Assembly (NCBI GenBank): GCA_964036195.1 | Contig: OZ038460.1 | Span: 18,603,504-18,667,503 of the forward strand | Direction of reading: 5' to 3' | DNA length: 64,000 nucleotides | Source: Sphaerolaimus hirsutus | Taxonomy: Eukaryota > Nematoda > Chromadorea > Monhysterida > Sphaerolaimidae | Part shown: positions 11,353 to 23,457 of the stretch, piece after piece | Position numbering within the stretch: position 1 is the first letter of the stretch | Layout of the letters: every line of letters starts with the position of its first letter | Notes under the pieces: model-generated | Databases searched by the model: none | What the model saw: only the letters and a program-made list of their open reading frames with translations | Told to the model about the DNA's origin: nothing | Made by a program: the position numbers and the translations under genes

Positions 11353-12061
11353 TAGGGTTCGAACAATATGACTTTTCGATATCGATATTCAATATTTTTT
11401 TCTGAAATTCGATATTCGATATCGATACGATATGGAACCTCGATATCGATATTCTATATGAAAAATGGTCGATATTCGATATTTCGATATTTTCGATATT
11501 CGATATTGCAATTTGCTTTTGGTATAGAAAGGCAAATTTCAAGTGGCATATTGTATTTTCATGTGGTTGCACGCACACACATGGTAAATGTTGGTTAATC
11601 ACCTCTTTACTGAAATGTGAATGGTACAAGTGATTTTAAAAAGTTTACATCAGTCAAAAGTAGAAAATGGAAGAAGAACATGAGAATCAAAGTGTATCAG
11701 GCAAACAACAATTGGTAAATATTACAGTTCATACTTATAACCAAATTGCTTGGTGAATGTAGCAACAAATAGCATATCAGCATTTTCAGGCTTCAAATTC
11801 AGTGCTCCAACAAAAATTACATGAGAAACATTGTACTTTTACTCATCAAATACAATACTATGAGTAAATCAGATCAATCACAAATATCTCAAAATGAAAA
11901 TAATCACTTTAATTAGGGACACAATACAGGTTCGATATATCGAAAAAATGGTCGATATTTGATATCGATATTCGATATTTTTTCAAAATTTTCGATATCA
12001 ATATTTGATATTTGATATTTAAAAATGGTCGATATTCGATACAATATATGTTTGAACCCTA
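11353..12061. mobile_element. hAT-like MITE, TAGGGTTCGAAC ends, ~8-bp TSD
   Basis: Starts TAGGGTTCGAAC and ends GTTTGAACCCTA. Flanked by CTCTCTGC (11345-11352) and CTCTCTGT (12062-12069), a 7/8 target duplication. Subterminal parts are arrays of TCGATATTCGATATCGATA-type self-complementary motifs on both sides. Confidence 0.75.
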
Positions 12062-12235
12062 CTCTCTGTCTTTGAAATTCTTTGAAAAAAAGACACTGAA
12101 GTCAAAAGTAGGTGTTTACTGTTTCAGTACTTTCTGTCATCATCGGTCACCACCATCTGTGTGAATGATTAAATATTGATGTTGTTATTTCTTTGATCGT
12201 GTATTTATAAAAATCAGTAGATAAATACATAAAGG

Positions 12236-13516
12236 CGCTGCGCACACTAGTTTACTAACACCAGTAACCAGGGGTCTCGAATGGGGGGGGTTACCCCCCC
12301 CCCCCCCAAACCGCCCAGCTATCTATCTATCCCGGAGGCCGCTCATATATCTATCTATCCCGGAGGCAAAATTTTGGGTTACTACCCCCTAAATCCCCCC
12401 CCCCCCAAATCGCCCAGCTATCTACAGATCTGGAGCGATTTTTCAGAAACTATACCCCAGTTTTCACTCAAAATCGCTATTTTTCATACCTATATATAGA
12501 TTTTCACCTCCAAAATCACTGGTTCATGCGTCTAACTGCCTATTTTCAGCTATTTTAAGTACTATATGCTCTTGTATACCCATTTTGAGCTATTTTAAGC
12601 CTACTTTTAGCGATTTTTCTCCCTTTTCTTCCTTCTATGCCTCGAAAAAGCCTATATATCGAACCACCGCAACTCCCCCCCCAATCCCCCCCCAGAAAAT
12701 TTTTCAGCTATCTCTCCCTCCGGAGGAGCGATTTGCTATCTATCCAACCACTCGGAGGGTCAAAATTCAAGATACCCCTGCCAGTAACCCATATTGGTTG
12801 TTGAAAGGTATTTACGTTCACTCGAAAAATATGTAAATATACCTATATACATTTATATGTATGTCGAGTACTGCATAAATACGTTTACGTTTCCTCTGAA
12901 AGAAAGTACCAGTCCTCACCTCTACGCGTAATTTTTTGATGTACTTGAGTACAGAAAACGTATTTCGTATAGGGTTTTATATCAGCTGTTTCAAGGCATA
13001 GAAGGGAAAAAGGTAGAAAAAGGCTGAAATTGGGAAATAATAGTAAAAATTTGGTATAACAGCACACGTATTTATATAGTCAAGAATAGCTGAAATTTGT
13101 CAAAAAAAGCAGATGAACTAGTGAATTTGAAGGTGAAAATTGTCAAAAAAGCTTTTAAAACTAGGTATTATAAGTGAAAATTGGGGCAAAATTTCTCAAA
13201 AATACTCACTATTACGTTTTCCAGCGAAAAAAGTATTTTACTCAAATTCACTCACGAGTAAAACGAAAAACATTTACTTTACCTTTTCTTTACTCATCGG
13301 TTTAAGCTGACTTTGAAAAAGTTCAGTAATTTTACAACTCTGCAGTAAACTTTGAGAAATCAATCGAGAAATCAACCTATTTGAGTTAAATTTTGAGTTT
13401 GCGTATTATAATCTCCGTCAACTGCAGATGAAGAAGAAAACATTTAAAAGATCAAAACTAATTTGTGCGTACTCAATTTTGAGTTTACTGGTGTTAGTAA
13501 ACTAGCGTGCGCAGCG
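12236..13516. mobile_element. 1.28-kb element with 32-bp TIRs (CGCTGCGCACACTAGTTTAC)
   Basis: The ends at 12236-12267 and 13485-13516 are inverted repeats with one mismatch. The interior is non-coding. It contains C-run blocks with the recurrent phrase GCTATCTATCTATCCCGGAGG and a segment rich in ACGTATTTACG. The GCACACTAGT terminus links it to elements at 16560, 20562, 43403 and 51572. Confidence 0.75.
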
Positions 13517-13519
13517 ACA

Positions 13520-14099
13520 ATGTTTGCAAAACAGCAATCAAATCGTGATGCCTCCGCGGTTTTACGAGTTTTTTTTTGTTTGTAGCAAACAATCGCGCAC
13601 CGGGCCGTGCCAGCCGGCAGTAGAAACTTCACAACTTTACTGCAAGTTTGTTTTTGGTCCGCGCCAAACACCTGATTACTGATAAAATTCAGTCAGCTGA
13701 AGGAGTCCTATTGTCAAAAATAATTTACTGCGTGCTTAACCTGCGCTATCTGCTCCTTTTCTACATGATAAATGATTTGATAAGGTTTATTTGCAAGGTT
13801 TACATGCCGCATTTTGAATGGATGACTTATTTACGTGCCATTTCACTAGCCACATTTCCGTTCATTCGATGGTATTTTTCACACAACATCGGAATTTCAG
13901 ATCTTGCTAGGGGACGGTTAGCGATGTGAGGCGCGCTTGCATTGAAGCCGGGCTACAGCCTGAAGCTAAAAATATCTACCATCTAAATATCATTGCCAAA
14001 GTGCGACTATTTACGATTTATTTATAACCAAGAATTTGCAGTTACACATAAATATCAAATAAAAATATATTTAGTTCTATACGGAATACTCGGGAAAAA
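13520..14099 (+). promoter_or_regulatory. Region upstream of the PRKAG start codon
   Basis: Intergenic DNA directly upstream of the first PRKAG coding exon. A 93-codon hydrophobic ORF at 13648-13929 has no recognisable domain. The sequence presumably holds the PRKAG promoter or 5' UTR, but I see no TATA box or initiator I would defend. Confidence 0.25.
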
Positions 14100-17000
14100 A
14101 TGATGAACCCAGAGGCGATAAGTACGACGCCGGTTACGGTGCCAACGGGCAGGATTAACAGATACTATAACAACAAGTAAGTGCCTGTTTTGCATTGTTT
14201 CTTTCCCGTGCCTCGCTGGTGCCGCGTGTTGGTACGTGTATTTGCGTACTTTTGCTTTTTTTGAATGTCCGGATATTACCAGATTTCCCCAGTTGAATTT
14301 CCGAACGCACTGCACTTTGCAGCAGTGCAGCCAGGTGCAAATTTTTTGTTACCTTTACCAAAAAATCACTATTTTGTGATGTTTTACTGATTTTAATATT
14401 TTTTCCTTTTCTGCTTTTATTAATACCTTGAAAAACCCTTCACTGTACCATTGAAAGCGGTGGGATCATTGCGCTAAAGAGCGATTTCTTATTAAAAAGT
14501 GGTTAAAAAAGCGCCTAATTTATTTAGCATCTTAAAAATTGATTTTAATTTTTTAAATGAAGTAATTAAAAGAGTGATTTTTTCCAACCCTAATGCCTGC
14601 TAATAAAGCAATGTATGAAGACTTTGTCAAATGCACAAACCGCCCCAATCCCGTCCCTACTGCAGCGGCAACAGCATGGTGCATCATCACTCGCCGTCCG
14701 CCGGCGTTGCAACCGCGGCCATGACGCCGCTCACATGTCAAGTTACGCCGCCGTCGACGGTAGCCACGAACGGCTCTAGCGGCCGCGTCACAGTCCCGCG
14801 GGTAGTGCGCGCGCGTACAGTCAGCCTGTCCGACTCGTCGCCGCCCGCCATCGCTGGCGGCCAGCTGATGTCGCCAACGGGTGCCGTGCCGGCCGCCTGC
14901 AAGCAGCACAAGCGGCACAGCCTGTTCAGCAACCTGAAGGTGCTCGTCGGCAGGACCAGGTGCGCTGCTTTTGATCTCGTCGAGCCGACTGCACACACTG
15001 AGCCGTCGTGGTCTCTGCGCAGGTCCACGTCCACGAGCGTGTCCTCGTCCGGCTACGGCAGCGGCTTCACCGGCGACACCATCGATGAGGACGTTGAAGC
15101 CGGTAGGATACTGTCGCGTGGCCCCCACTGCTCGCGCAGTCGTGCATAGCATCGTCGCGACGCAGGGGCGCACTATCCGCGCGACGGGCTGCTCGCCTGT
15201 CAGCAGCAGGCGGGCGCGCCGCACCTGCGCAAGCGGCGGGTGGCCGGCACGGCCGAGCCGCTCGACGCCGACGCGCTGGCCACCATGGGCGAGCACATGG
15301 AGGTGGACGACGAGGGCATCGACGACGACGACTGCATGTGGACGGGCGCCGGCGCGCGCAGGCACACCTGCGGCAACGCGGTGAGTTTTGCCCATTCGAC
15401 TGCTCACCTGGCATTGCGGAAAACTGTTTGTAAATCTAGCCTGTAAAAATATGCTGACGGTTGTTAAAAAATTGTTTTTTTCTTCACAATTACGGGAAGT
15501 CCATGTCTATGTGTGACTAGGGTTGGCAACCGATTTTATAAAAAAAATCCGATTAAAAAATCCGATTTTTTATAAAAAAAGTCCTGGTCCCCATATAACC
15601 CCTGGTCCGATTAAAAAATCGATTTTTTTTCCAACCCTATGTGTGACACATTTTGTCAAAGATATTTACTGTTTTGAGCCGTCAGCTGTCAATAAACGTT
15701 TTTCAAACACCCATCAATTCACTCATCTGCACAGGAGCTGATGCTGCTGCGGCGCAACAGCGGTCCACACATCGAGTTCTTGGGCACCATCGACTGCCAG
15801 CACAATCCGTACTCGCAGTTTCTGCGCGCCACTACTTGCTACGATGTGGCGCCGCATCATGGAAGACTGGTCGCCCTGGACTGGACACTGCCAGCGCGTT
15901 GCTTTTTGGCTTTTTCTATTTGAGGCGTCCAATTCTAAAAGTCGGCAAGTCCAAAAGTCGACAAGTCCAAAACAGTCCAAAAGTCGACAAGTCCAGTTCA
16001 TTCCCTCCCCCCGAAACAGTTTTGCTCTGACCAAATGGAATTTTATGGACACCCCATTTTTCACATCTATGTTGAGATAGGGGCTGAAAATTTTTTTTTG
16101 TCAACATATGAAACTTAATGGAAAGCATGAGAGAACCAAATTGGACACGCACCGCGGGCCTGGAATTGGGTCTGAAACTTGAAATGCGATTTATTCAAAA
16201 TCGCATTTTGTGGACTTGTCGACTTCGAATTAGACGACTCATTAGATAAATGTGATGTGGATGTGCGATTGAGCACCACTAGGTAATCGCGTCCGGCCGC
16301 GCAGATCTACCGCGCGCTGTACTACGTCCTGACGTCGGACCCGACCGAGTGCCGCGGCATCGTGTGGAGCGGCAAAAGCTACGCCGGCCCGGTCACTCTG
16401 ACGGATCTGCTCACCGTGCTGCATTTGGGCGGCGCGGACGCGCTGCTCACCAGGGATCTGAAGTGGATGATTGAACAGCGCGCCCAGCTGTGCCGCATTC
16501 AACCGAAGGACATGGCCAGCGCGGTCACCGACATGAGGTTGGTGTTCATTGGCGCACCGCACACTAGTTCGCAGATGTGTGTCAACTGGTGTGTGTCAAC
16601 TGTCAACAGATTTCGGCTTCACGGGTTGCTGAGTGATCTCCAAATGCTCGTGCAGCATTGCTTTAAAAATGAATATTATGGCAAGTGTATTGGAACATCG
16701 CTCTATGACATGAAGTCGAAATCTGACTTGACACAGACCAGTTGACACACATGTGTTTACTAGTGTGTTGGCGTTCATTCGGTTCGAGCACGCTGGCACG
16801 CAGCCAAGTCCATGCACTTGCAACGCCGCAGTCTGTTCGACGCTGTGGAGATCATGTTCTACAATCGACTGCACCGACTGCCCGTGTTCGAAGACGACGA
16901 CCAAAAGTCGCTGCTCTACTGGGTGGGCACGCGGCGCATCATGCAGTCGTTCAACCGGCTCGTGTTCAGCGGCACCGTGCGCAAGTGGCTCACTGCGAGC

Positions 17001-18322
17001 GTGGAGAGAGCGCGCATCGGCACCTGGACGGATCTGAACTACGTGCTCATGAGCACCACCGTGGAGGAGGCGCTTGGCACCATGCTCGACCAGCATCTCA
17101 GCTTGCTGCCCGTCTTGGAGAACAGGGACAACCGGTCGGTGGCACTATATGTACGAATATAATGCGTACCTACCGTACGTATTTCTTCTAAAAGTACGGC
17201 ATGTTTTGGTTATTTTTACAGTCACGAAAAAATAGAACGACAGCCTCTAATAGAATGGCAGATAGAAATTACATTGGAAGAGTGCCAAAACAAAAATATC
17301 TGGTCCAGCTCCAAATACACACCCATTTTACCACCGTTCAGGAAGCTGTTAGACACGCTGAGCAAGCGAGACGTGGCGCACGCGCTCGGCTGGCACATCG
17401 CCGACAACGGCGGCATCATGCACTTTCGCGACTACGCCGGCTTCCTGCAGAAGACCGTCGGCTACGTGCTCGAGCGGCCCGGCGTGCAGCACAAACTCGA
17501 GACCTGCGTCGTCAGACCCGCTGACACTCTGACACACGTATGTTGTTGTTATAGAGAGAAGGATAGAGATAGGTATAATACTGTGTTCGCTTCGTGGACA
17601 CTCAGGTGATACACAAGATGTCCATCGGCACGGAGAGGGCCGTATTTGTCGCTGACGACAACGAGGAGTTGATAGCTGCCATTAGCTCCGGCGAGCTGAT
17701 CCGTTACATCATGGAGGAGAGACAGGTGTGAAATTAAGTGTTTCTCTGGACGTAGGCTCCCTAGACATGTAAACCCGCCCGACATGTAGACTCGTTCGCT
17801 GGGGTCTCCAATTGGGAGGGGGCTGCACCCACAATTAGGTCAGCTATCTATCTATCCCGGAGGGAAGTATTTGGCTAGTTCCCCTGAGCACCCCCCCCCC
17901 CTCCGAAATCGCTTTGCTAATACCTATCTAATTACGTTGAGCAAATTTTGAGTGATTTTTACCAAATGTTCACTTAAAATTGTTAATTTTTGTTCCATTT
18001 TGTTAATTTTTACTTTTAATCGATATTTTTAGTTATATACATGGTTATATACCTATTTTTAGCTTTATTTTACCAACATGTCCAGCGGGTCTACAGGCAT
18101 AAAGACGTTTCCCTCCGCACTTACCGCTACCCACCAGTGGTCGCCTCGCAGCCGGAGCCGTGCCTGGCGTCGCCGTCGCAGCGCGGCAGCGTGTCCACCA
18201 CGTGCAGCATGAGCCCATCCGACCGCAAGTTGAGCACGCGCAGCGCCGTGGCCGAGGCGAGCACGTTCTCCCGCTCGCTCGACCACCAGGCGCTGGAGCG
18301 CATGTCCAGCGCGGCCATGTGA
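14100..18322 (+). CDS. PRKAG: AMP-activated protein kinase gamma subunit, divergent
   Basis: Regulatory gamma subunit of the AMPK heterotrimer, with four CBS repeats that sense AMP/ATP. Ten exons: 14100-14176, 14666-14959, 15023-15102, 15166-15380, 15735-15893, 16305-16541, 16809-17134, 17342-17537, 17606-17725, 18152-18322. Lengths sum to 1,875 nt, giving 624 residues and a TGA. Exon 1 ends in a strong GTAAGT donor whose phase fits exon 2. Residues 1-235 are a Ser/Thr-rich, acidic extension as in long PRKAG2-type isoforms. The CBS part starts near PYSQFLR..CYDV, then TLTDLL, SLFDAVEIMFYNRLHRLPV, IGTWTDL, ALGTMLDQHLSLLPV, LSKRDV and a degenerate fourth repeat. The last exon is a Ser-rich tail not usual in the family. 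Residues matching human gamma1 R70, H151 and H298 are T, T and E. Two junctions are weak: after 15893 the donor is GC, and 16541/16809 was chosen by phase. Confidence 0.88.
15518..15639. mobile_element. 122-bp hAT-like MITE with perfect 8-bp TSD
   Basis: TAGGGTTGG...CCAACCCTA with TGTGTGAC on both sides (15510-15517 and 15640-15647). It lies in the PRKAG intron 15381-15734. The interior is runs of AAAAAATCCGATT, reduced to little more than the ends. Confidence 0.85.
15921..16241. mobile_element. Foldback element in a PRKAG intron (AAGTCGACAAGTCC repeats)
   Basis: The left part GCGTCCAATTC..AAGTCGGCAAGTCCA is mirrored by the right part TGGACTTGTCGACTTCGAATTAGACGAC. The left side carries a threefold AAAAGTCGACAAGTCC repeat. 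It fills most of intron 15894-16304, whose donor is non-canonical. Confidence 0.55.
16560..16767. mobile_element. Foldback MITE with CACACTAGT ends in a PRKAG intron
   Basis: Ends CACACTAGT / ACTAGTGTG. Inside them GTGTCAACTG and TTTCGGCTTCACGGG face the inverted counterparts TGAAGTCGAAATCTGACTTG and CAGTTGACACAC. A relative is at 20562-20765. It occupies nearly all of intron 16542-16808. Confidence 0.7.
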
Positions 18323-18413
18323 CTCGACTACGGCACCCGCTACAGATTCCCGCCGCCGCTCCCGCTTTGCAACGCGTTTTGTTGGTTGAGTCGATCTGGT
18401 TTTCGGTGTCGCT

Positions 18414-18524
18414 TAGGGTTCGAACAGGATCCCGAATTCCGAAAAGTTTCGGGATTTTGTGGTCCCGATCCCGAAGGCTCAATCCTGATCCCGATCCCGA
18501 AAAGTCGATCACGTTTGAACTCTA
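18414..18524. mobile_element. 111-bp hAT-like MITE, TAGGGTTCGAAC ends
   Basis: Starts TAGGGTTCGAAC and ends GTTTGAACTCTA. Flanks GTGTCGCT (18406-18413) and GTGTCACT (18525-18532) form a 7/8 target duplication. The interior is palindromic GATCCCGATCCCGAAAAGTC. It lies 92 bp after the PRKAG stop, in the likely 3' UTR. Fragments of this family occur near 6435, 19140, 24000 and 35970. Confidence 0.75.
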
Positions 18525-20561
18525 GTGTCACTTGGAGTTGTTTGTTTACCTGGCATGGAGCCACTGGCGACGGAATCGCGCCCAACTGCGAATGTTTTCC
18601 CCTGTGGTTTGGCGCTCTCGTTCCTTTTGTGGCCCTTTCTGCCAGCCAGCCCTAATTAAATATTATAGGCGGCGCGTCTGTCGGTCAATTTTGCATTCGT
18701 AGTTGTGTTTCCGTGCATTTCTGTAAATAATCCAATTTCACAGTGGTGTATTTTTGGTGCGTATTATCACTTTTGGACGTTTTCATATTTATCCGTGGAT
18801 ATCATACGCAGCTATCGGTGTTCTGCTATGTTGTTCGTTTTTGTGCCTTCCTATAGCGAAGTCTAAATACTTCTGGCATCCCACACTTGTATTTACGGTA
18901 GTCTCGGGAGGAAATTTCACGATTCTTGTCATCGGATGGTACAAAAACTTTTGACGTTAGCGCTCGATTTTTCGTATTGATGATTACCTATTTGTGAGAT
19001 ATGATCTGGGCAGTGGGTTTATATTTGTAAATATATGTTTTTACGCCGGTATTTCAATCTGCATTAGTCGTCTTATGTAGAGCTAGCAATGTACTCATAC
19101 GGAATTATTGCTGAAATTTTTTCATCTGCACTCGAATTTCGGGATTTTGTGGTCCCGATCCCTGATTGGATTAAGATCTGTTCTACAAAATTTTGACCTT
19201 GTTAATGTCCACATAGCTAATAGTCAGCGTTTCCAGGGGTACGAAGCTGTCAGTGCTGTTAAATATTATTTTAAAGGCGTAGGGGTTCACCGATGGACGA
19301 ATCCAGCCAGGGGCTCTGAAGGATAGAGCATATCCCTGGATTTCTATGACTTTTCTGTGACGCAACAGTTTATCAGCTAACGCGTGCAGTTATGTGTTTA
19401 GGTTGATTTTCAAGTTGTAGTTTAGCTCGCAACGTGAATTGAAACGAAAATGTATAGTCGATACCAGTTAGCGCAATTATTTCGACAAAAAGTCTCGATG
19501 GGAAATCATTAGTTTTTTTCGAAAAAGTGTCGGCGGTGACTGCTTTAGAGTAGATTATCAATTTCAGTACCGTGACCATCATTGAAGACTTTTGGTCGAT
19601 CCGATTTGAGAGTTTGTACATTTTTGCCGTGAATAGACCCGAATAGTTGAACCTTCCAGAGCATATCTATAGAGTTAATAAATACATTTCGGAAATGTTA
19701 CGGTTTTCCGTAATGTCACTAAAGGTTTTTGTCGGTTTAACACTTGGTATTGCGTTGTAAACGTTTGCTCTATCGCAAAATTGAATTGAGATCGAATTTT
19801 ATTTGTACTCGTCAAATTTTATTGGTACCCGGTAACAAAATAATATCCGTTTTTTATACACAGGTAGTTGAACAATTGAATTTGTTTTATATACTCTTTT
19901 CGATAGTTTTGATGTTAGTGTTTTTCGTAACAACTATTTGAAGATTCTTATGGCTCAAATGTTATCCTGTTCTACGGCTACTTATACCAGCTTAAAATAT
20001 ATCTACGTAATTTTGTTGGATATTCTTTGAGGCCCATACAAAATCATGCAAAATTGTAAATATTTCGTAACAACCAAAACACAAGTGTTGTAAAAATCAT
20101 TAATGTAAATGGTTTTATGGTTTTTAATATTTATTTGCCTATTTTTATATGTATTTATGTGAAATATTTACATGTCTTCTTTGTGCCTGCTTTTCTCATG
20201 CGTAGAGAGTGGGTTAGACAATTGTTTTTATCATTCAGGTGAGTGACGGGTTCCATGAATTTGTGTATATTTTAACTACAGCGTATTTATCAGCCACTGT
20301 GTAGACTGCCTGCGATTAATGCAATGCATCTGTGCACTTTTTTTATCTGCACCGAACTCTTTCTGTCCCTTTATCTCAAATTTGAGATAACATTTCTACA
20401 GTGTACACAGATAATTTGATTTATTCCCCCACCAATTTATCAGCTGTTTCTTTCGGGCTACCCATACACCCTGGCAGTTTTTGTTTTCTATTTCCAATCT
20501 AAAAGAACTGTTAAGAAGACTGCAGATTGTTCGTGTTACTGCGTCTTCTATTTTGGCGGCC
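18525..20561. other. AT-rich spacer without recognised gene
   Basis: Low-GC DNA between PRKAG and the next foldback element. It contains a 66-codon hydrophobic ORF (18754-18954) without start context or homology I recognise, and a short GGTCCCGATCC fragment of the preceding MITE near 19150. I see no LSm-domain exon for the downstream LSM14 gene here. Confidence 0.4.
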
Positions 20562-20765
20562 CACATGCCAGTTGACACTTCTGTGTCAATTGGTTCGTGT
20601 CAACTCAAATTTTCGGCTTGACGTGTCGCATGGCGATCTCCAAGTACACATGCAGCAATGTAGAAAAATAAATATTGAGCAAGTGCTTTTGGAGATCGCT
20701 CCGCGACCCGTGAAGCCGAAATCTGAGTTGATACAGACCAGTTGACACAATTGTCAACTAGTGTG
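20562..20765. mobile_element. Foldback MITE, second copy of the CACACTAGT/GTCAAC family
   Basis: Left CACATGCCAGTTGACAC.., right ..GTTGACACAATTGTCAACTAGTGTG. The internal blocks TTTTCGGCTTGAC and GTGAAGCCGAAATCTGAG match those of 16560-16767 in the same order. No ORF. Confidence 0.65.
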
Positions 20766-21884
20766 CATGCCGTGTTTCGTGTAGAAATTGGACTTTTCGC
20801 CCTTTCAAACCATCGAACAATACTTGCCTGGCTTTGTACCATTGACGCTCTTACTAAGAATCAAAAACTTTCTTCGGTTGACTTTACTTTTTTGATATTG
20901 GTTTGTTATTTATATTTTTTTGATGTGTCGAGGGAAAATGCCGCAACTTGCATCATATCCCATGTTGCCACAGTACAGTAGGTTTGGCGATTTTTCTCAG
21001 TTACCTGCAGTTCAAAGCTTTAAAGGCACCACTGTGAGTGTGACCCCCCCCCCCCAAAAAAAAAAAGCTAAAGATTTTCGTAATCTATCTGTCCATCTGG
21101 AGGAACGAACCATTTACCACAAACCTGAACCCCTTCGACTTCGAGGGTCAAAATCTACAAGATCCGAGTATTTCGTCACACCGCTTTTTTATAAATTCCT
21201 TCCAGCACTTTGGGCTTTTCTGCAACTATCTTGGGACTTTGATGCAGTTGCTGCATTTGACGTTTATTGGCAAATTTGTACAAAAGGTTGACTGTTTCGG
21301 TTCGCTCGCGAAGCATTCCCGAGCGGACATTTAATTATCCTGACACGTTTTTCGGGTTGCCCGATCTATCCATTTACATTAAATGTGGTTTAGTTTGACA
21401 GCGCCCGCAAAAAAAACGTGTCGGGGTGATGAATTTCCACTGTTCCGGTGCCACTAAGCACACGTTTTTTTCTTGATTTATACAATACAATTTATTATGG
21501 TACTGTCACTGTGTATTTACTTTCTTTTCGCTGTTCATACTGTACAGCTATCTCAGGTCAAACAAACATTTTAAATAATATTTATGCGATGTAGATGTTA
21601 ATTTTTTAACGCCAAGAATTAGGGAAGAAATGGTTCTTCATCTTAACTGTTTTTAAAATTCCATCCTTGTGATGCTTGTGTTCGGTTTGTCCCGCTGGTA
21701 TTCCCATTTCCCGGTCAATACTTGTACATAAAATGAATGCACCAATTTTGTTTGAAAATGACGCAATGCGAACTGTGCGTGCGGATGTAATCGTCGATGC
21801 ATGAGATGTTGTAGTTCTGCTAACATTAATCACTATCAACTACAGCTGATGACTCAAGTACAGTGCTCGTTGAGCCCTCGTGAT

Positions 21885-22102
21885 ATGTGCTAGGCATTTT
21901 CTGAAGGAAACACTGCATCATGACGTCACCGTTAATAAAATCGACATTATTCGAGAAGAGAGAAAACGTTTTGAAGAAAAAACCTACGCAACTCTACCCG
22001 TTTTTAGATGTTTCTTCTTTTTGTGAAAGTGCTACATAAGTATCCTGATCGACCAAGACATAAGTAATTTTTGACGCATACTTTGCTGTCTGTCGAGTAT
22101 AA
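21885..22102 (+). mobile_element. GTATACTCGG-family MITE, partial copy
   Basis: Shares blocks with 56262-56492 in the same order: CATGACGTCA, TCTTTTTGTGAAAGTGC, ATAAGTxTCCTG, CGCATACTTTGC and a final CGAGTATA. The left terminus is degraded. Confidence 0.5.
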
Positions 22103-22332
22103 ATATATCCACGGCGCCGCGACGTGTCGTCGGTGGTATTCCGTGTGACTTCTACCTCGATTTTCAGCGGTGCCATTAAAACTTCATCTACACTGGCCCA
22201 TCTTCCGTTATGGCATTTCATGGGACATTAATTCGAAATGTGTGCCGCTGAATAATTGCCTCTTAGGCGGCGGATGCTCGTTTGCACTTGCCGGTTTGCC
22301 TTGCAGCCGCAGCCAGTCGGGATGCAGTGGGA

Positions 22333-23425
22333 GCATAGCGGATTTTGGGGTTAGCATTTTAGGGGGGGGGGGTCAGCCGGTCAGCACGCGTTAATAACTC
22401 GGGAACCGCTTGGCGAAAAATGTTGAAATTTGGATATGTTATGGTTTCAGGTCGGGGCTAATATCAAGTCCGACGATTTTTTTCTACGACCCCCCAGACC
22501 GGAGATAGGGGGGGTCTATAAAAACACTGTAATTTGCGTTTTTTTGGGTGTCGCCAAGAACATGCAAACTTTGAACATCAATAGCTGGATCATTTGTGAA
22601 CCGATTTTAGTCATTAAAATGTTTAAATGATCACAAATGTTCGGAGAGTTCATTTCTGAGGTCAAATCGGAGATACACATTTGTTTATATAACGATTTAG
22701 CCCGATTTCGAAATGCAAAATTTCCGCAAAAGTTTGCTTTTTGAACATACTATCCTATTCTCCTGATCGAGAGAAACCCAATGAAACAAAAATGAGATCG
22801 ATATCTCTCTCCAATCAAAAGTTATAGCACTTCAAACTTTCGCGTCCCATCCATGTAAATAACCGCATGAAGGTCAATGCGTTCAAATTCAAAACTCCAT
22901 ATCTCGACCATTTCTCAGCCGATTTTTACCAATGAATATTTAAAATGATCAGAATAACCTGAAAGTTCCATTTGTATGCTCAGCTTATCTGTATCCTAAC
23001 TTAAATTTCCCACACAAGAGAATAATGCAAACTCTTGTATGAAATTATCATTATGAAAAAACATCTTGACAATTTGAACATACAACTGGACTCTTTAGGT
23101 CTTTCTGATCAATTTAAGTGTTCATTGGTAAAAATCGGCTGAGAAATGGTTGAGATATGGAGTTTTGAATTTGAACGCATTGACCTTCATGCGGTTATTT
23201 ACATGGATGGGACGCGAAAGTTTGAAGTGCTATAACTTTTGATCGGAGAGAGATATCGATCTCATTTTTGTTTCATTGGGTCGTCGGACTTGATATTAGC
23301 CCCGACCTGAAACCATAACATATCCAAATTTCAACATTTTTCGCCAAGCGGTTCCCGAGTTATTAACGCGTGCTGACCGGCTGACCCACCCCCCCCTAAA
23401 ATGCTAACCCCAAAATCCGCTATGC
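22333..23425. mobile_element. 1.1-kb foldback element upstream of an LSM14 exon
   Basis: Outer arms run from GCATAGCGGATTTTGGGG to CCCCAAAATCCGCTATGC and stay complementary for about 140 bp (including CAGCACGCGTTAATAACTCG / CGAGTTATTAACGCGTGCTG). A second inner pair of about 200 bp begins CCAATGAAACAAAAATGAGA and closes around 22970/23090. The left side has an extra ~290-bp segment (about 22480-22770) without partner. It ends 33 bp before the LSM14 exon at 23458. Confidence 0.8.
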
Positions 23426-23457
23426 CCCTGCCCCCTCACCCCAAACAACCCCCCCAG

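Noticed and set aside
13648-13929. 93-codon ORF upstream of PRKAG
   Set aside because: No domain recognised. It starts just beyond a TIR element and does not connect in phase to the PRKAG exons I could verify.
18754-18954. 66-codon hydrophobic ORF
   Set aside because: No recognisable family, AT-rich like the surrounding spacer, no supporting splice signals.
20920-21291. Candidate upstream LSM14 exon (MPQLASYPMLPQYSRFGD...)
   Set aside because: Loosely resembles the Pro/Tyr-rich LSM14 linker, but lacks a good donor, is AT-rich and runs into the C-run repeat block.
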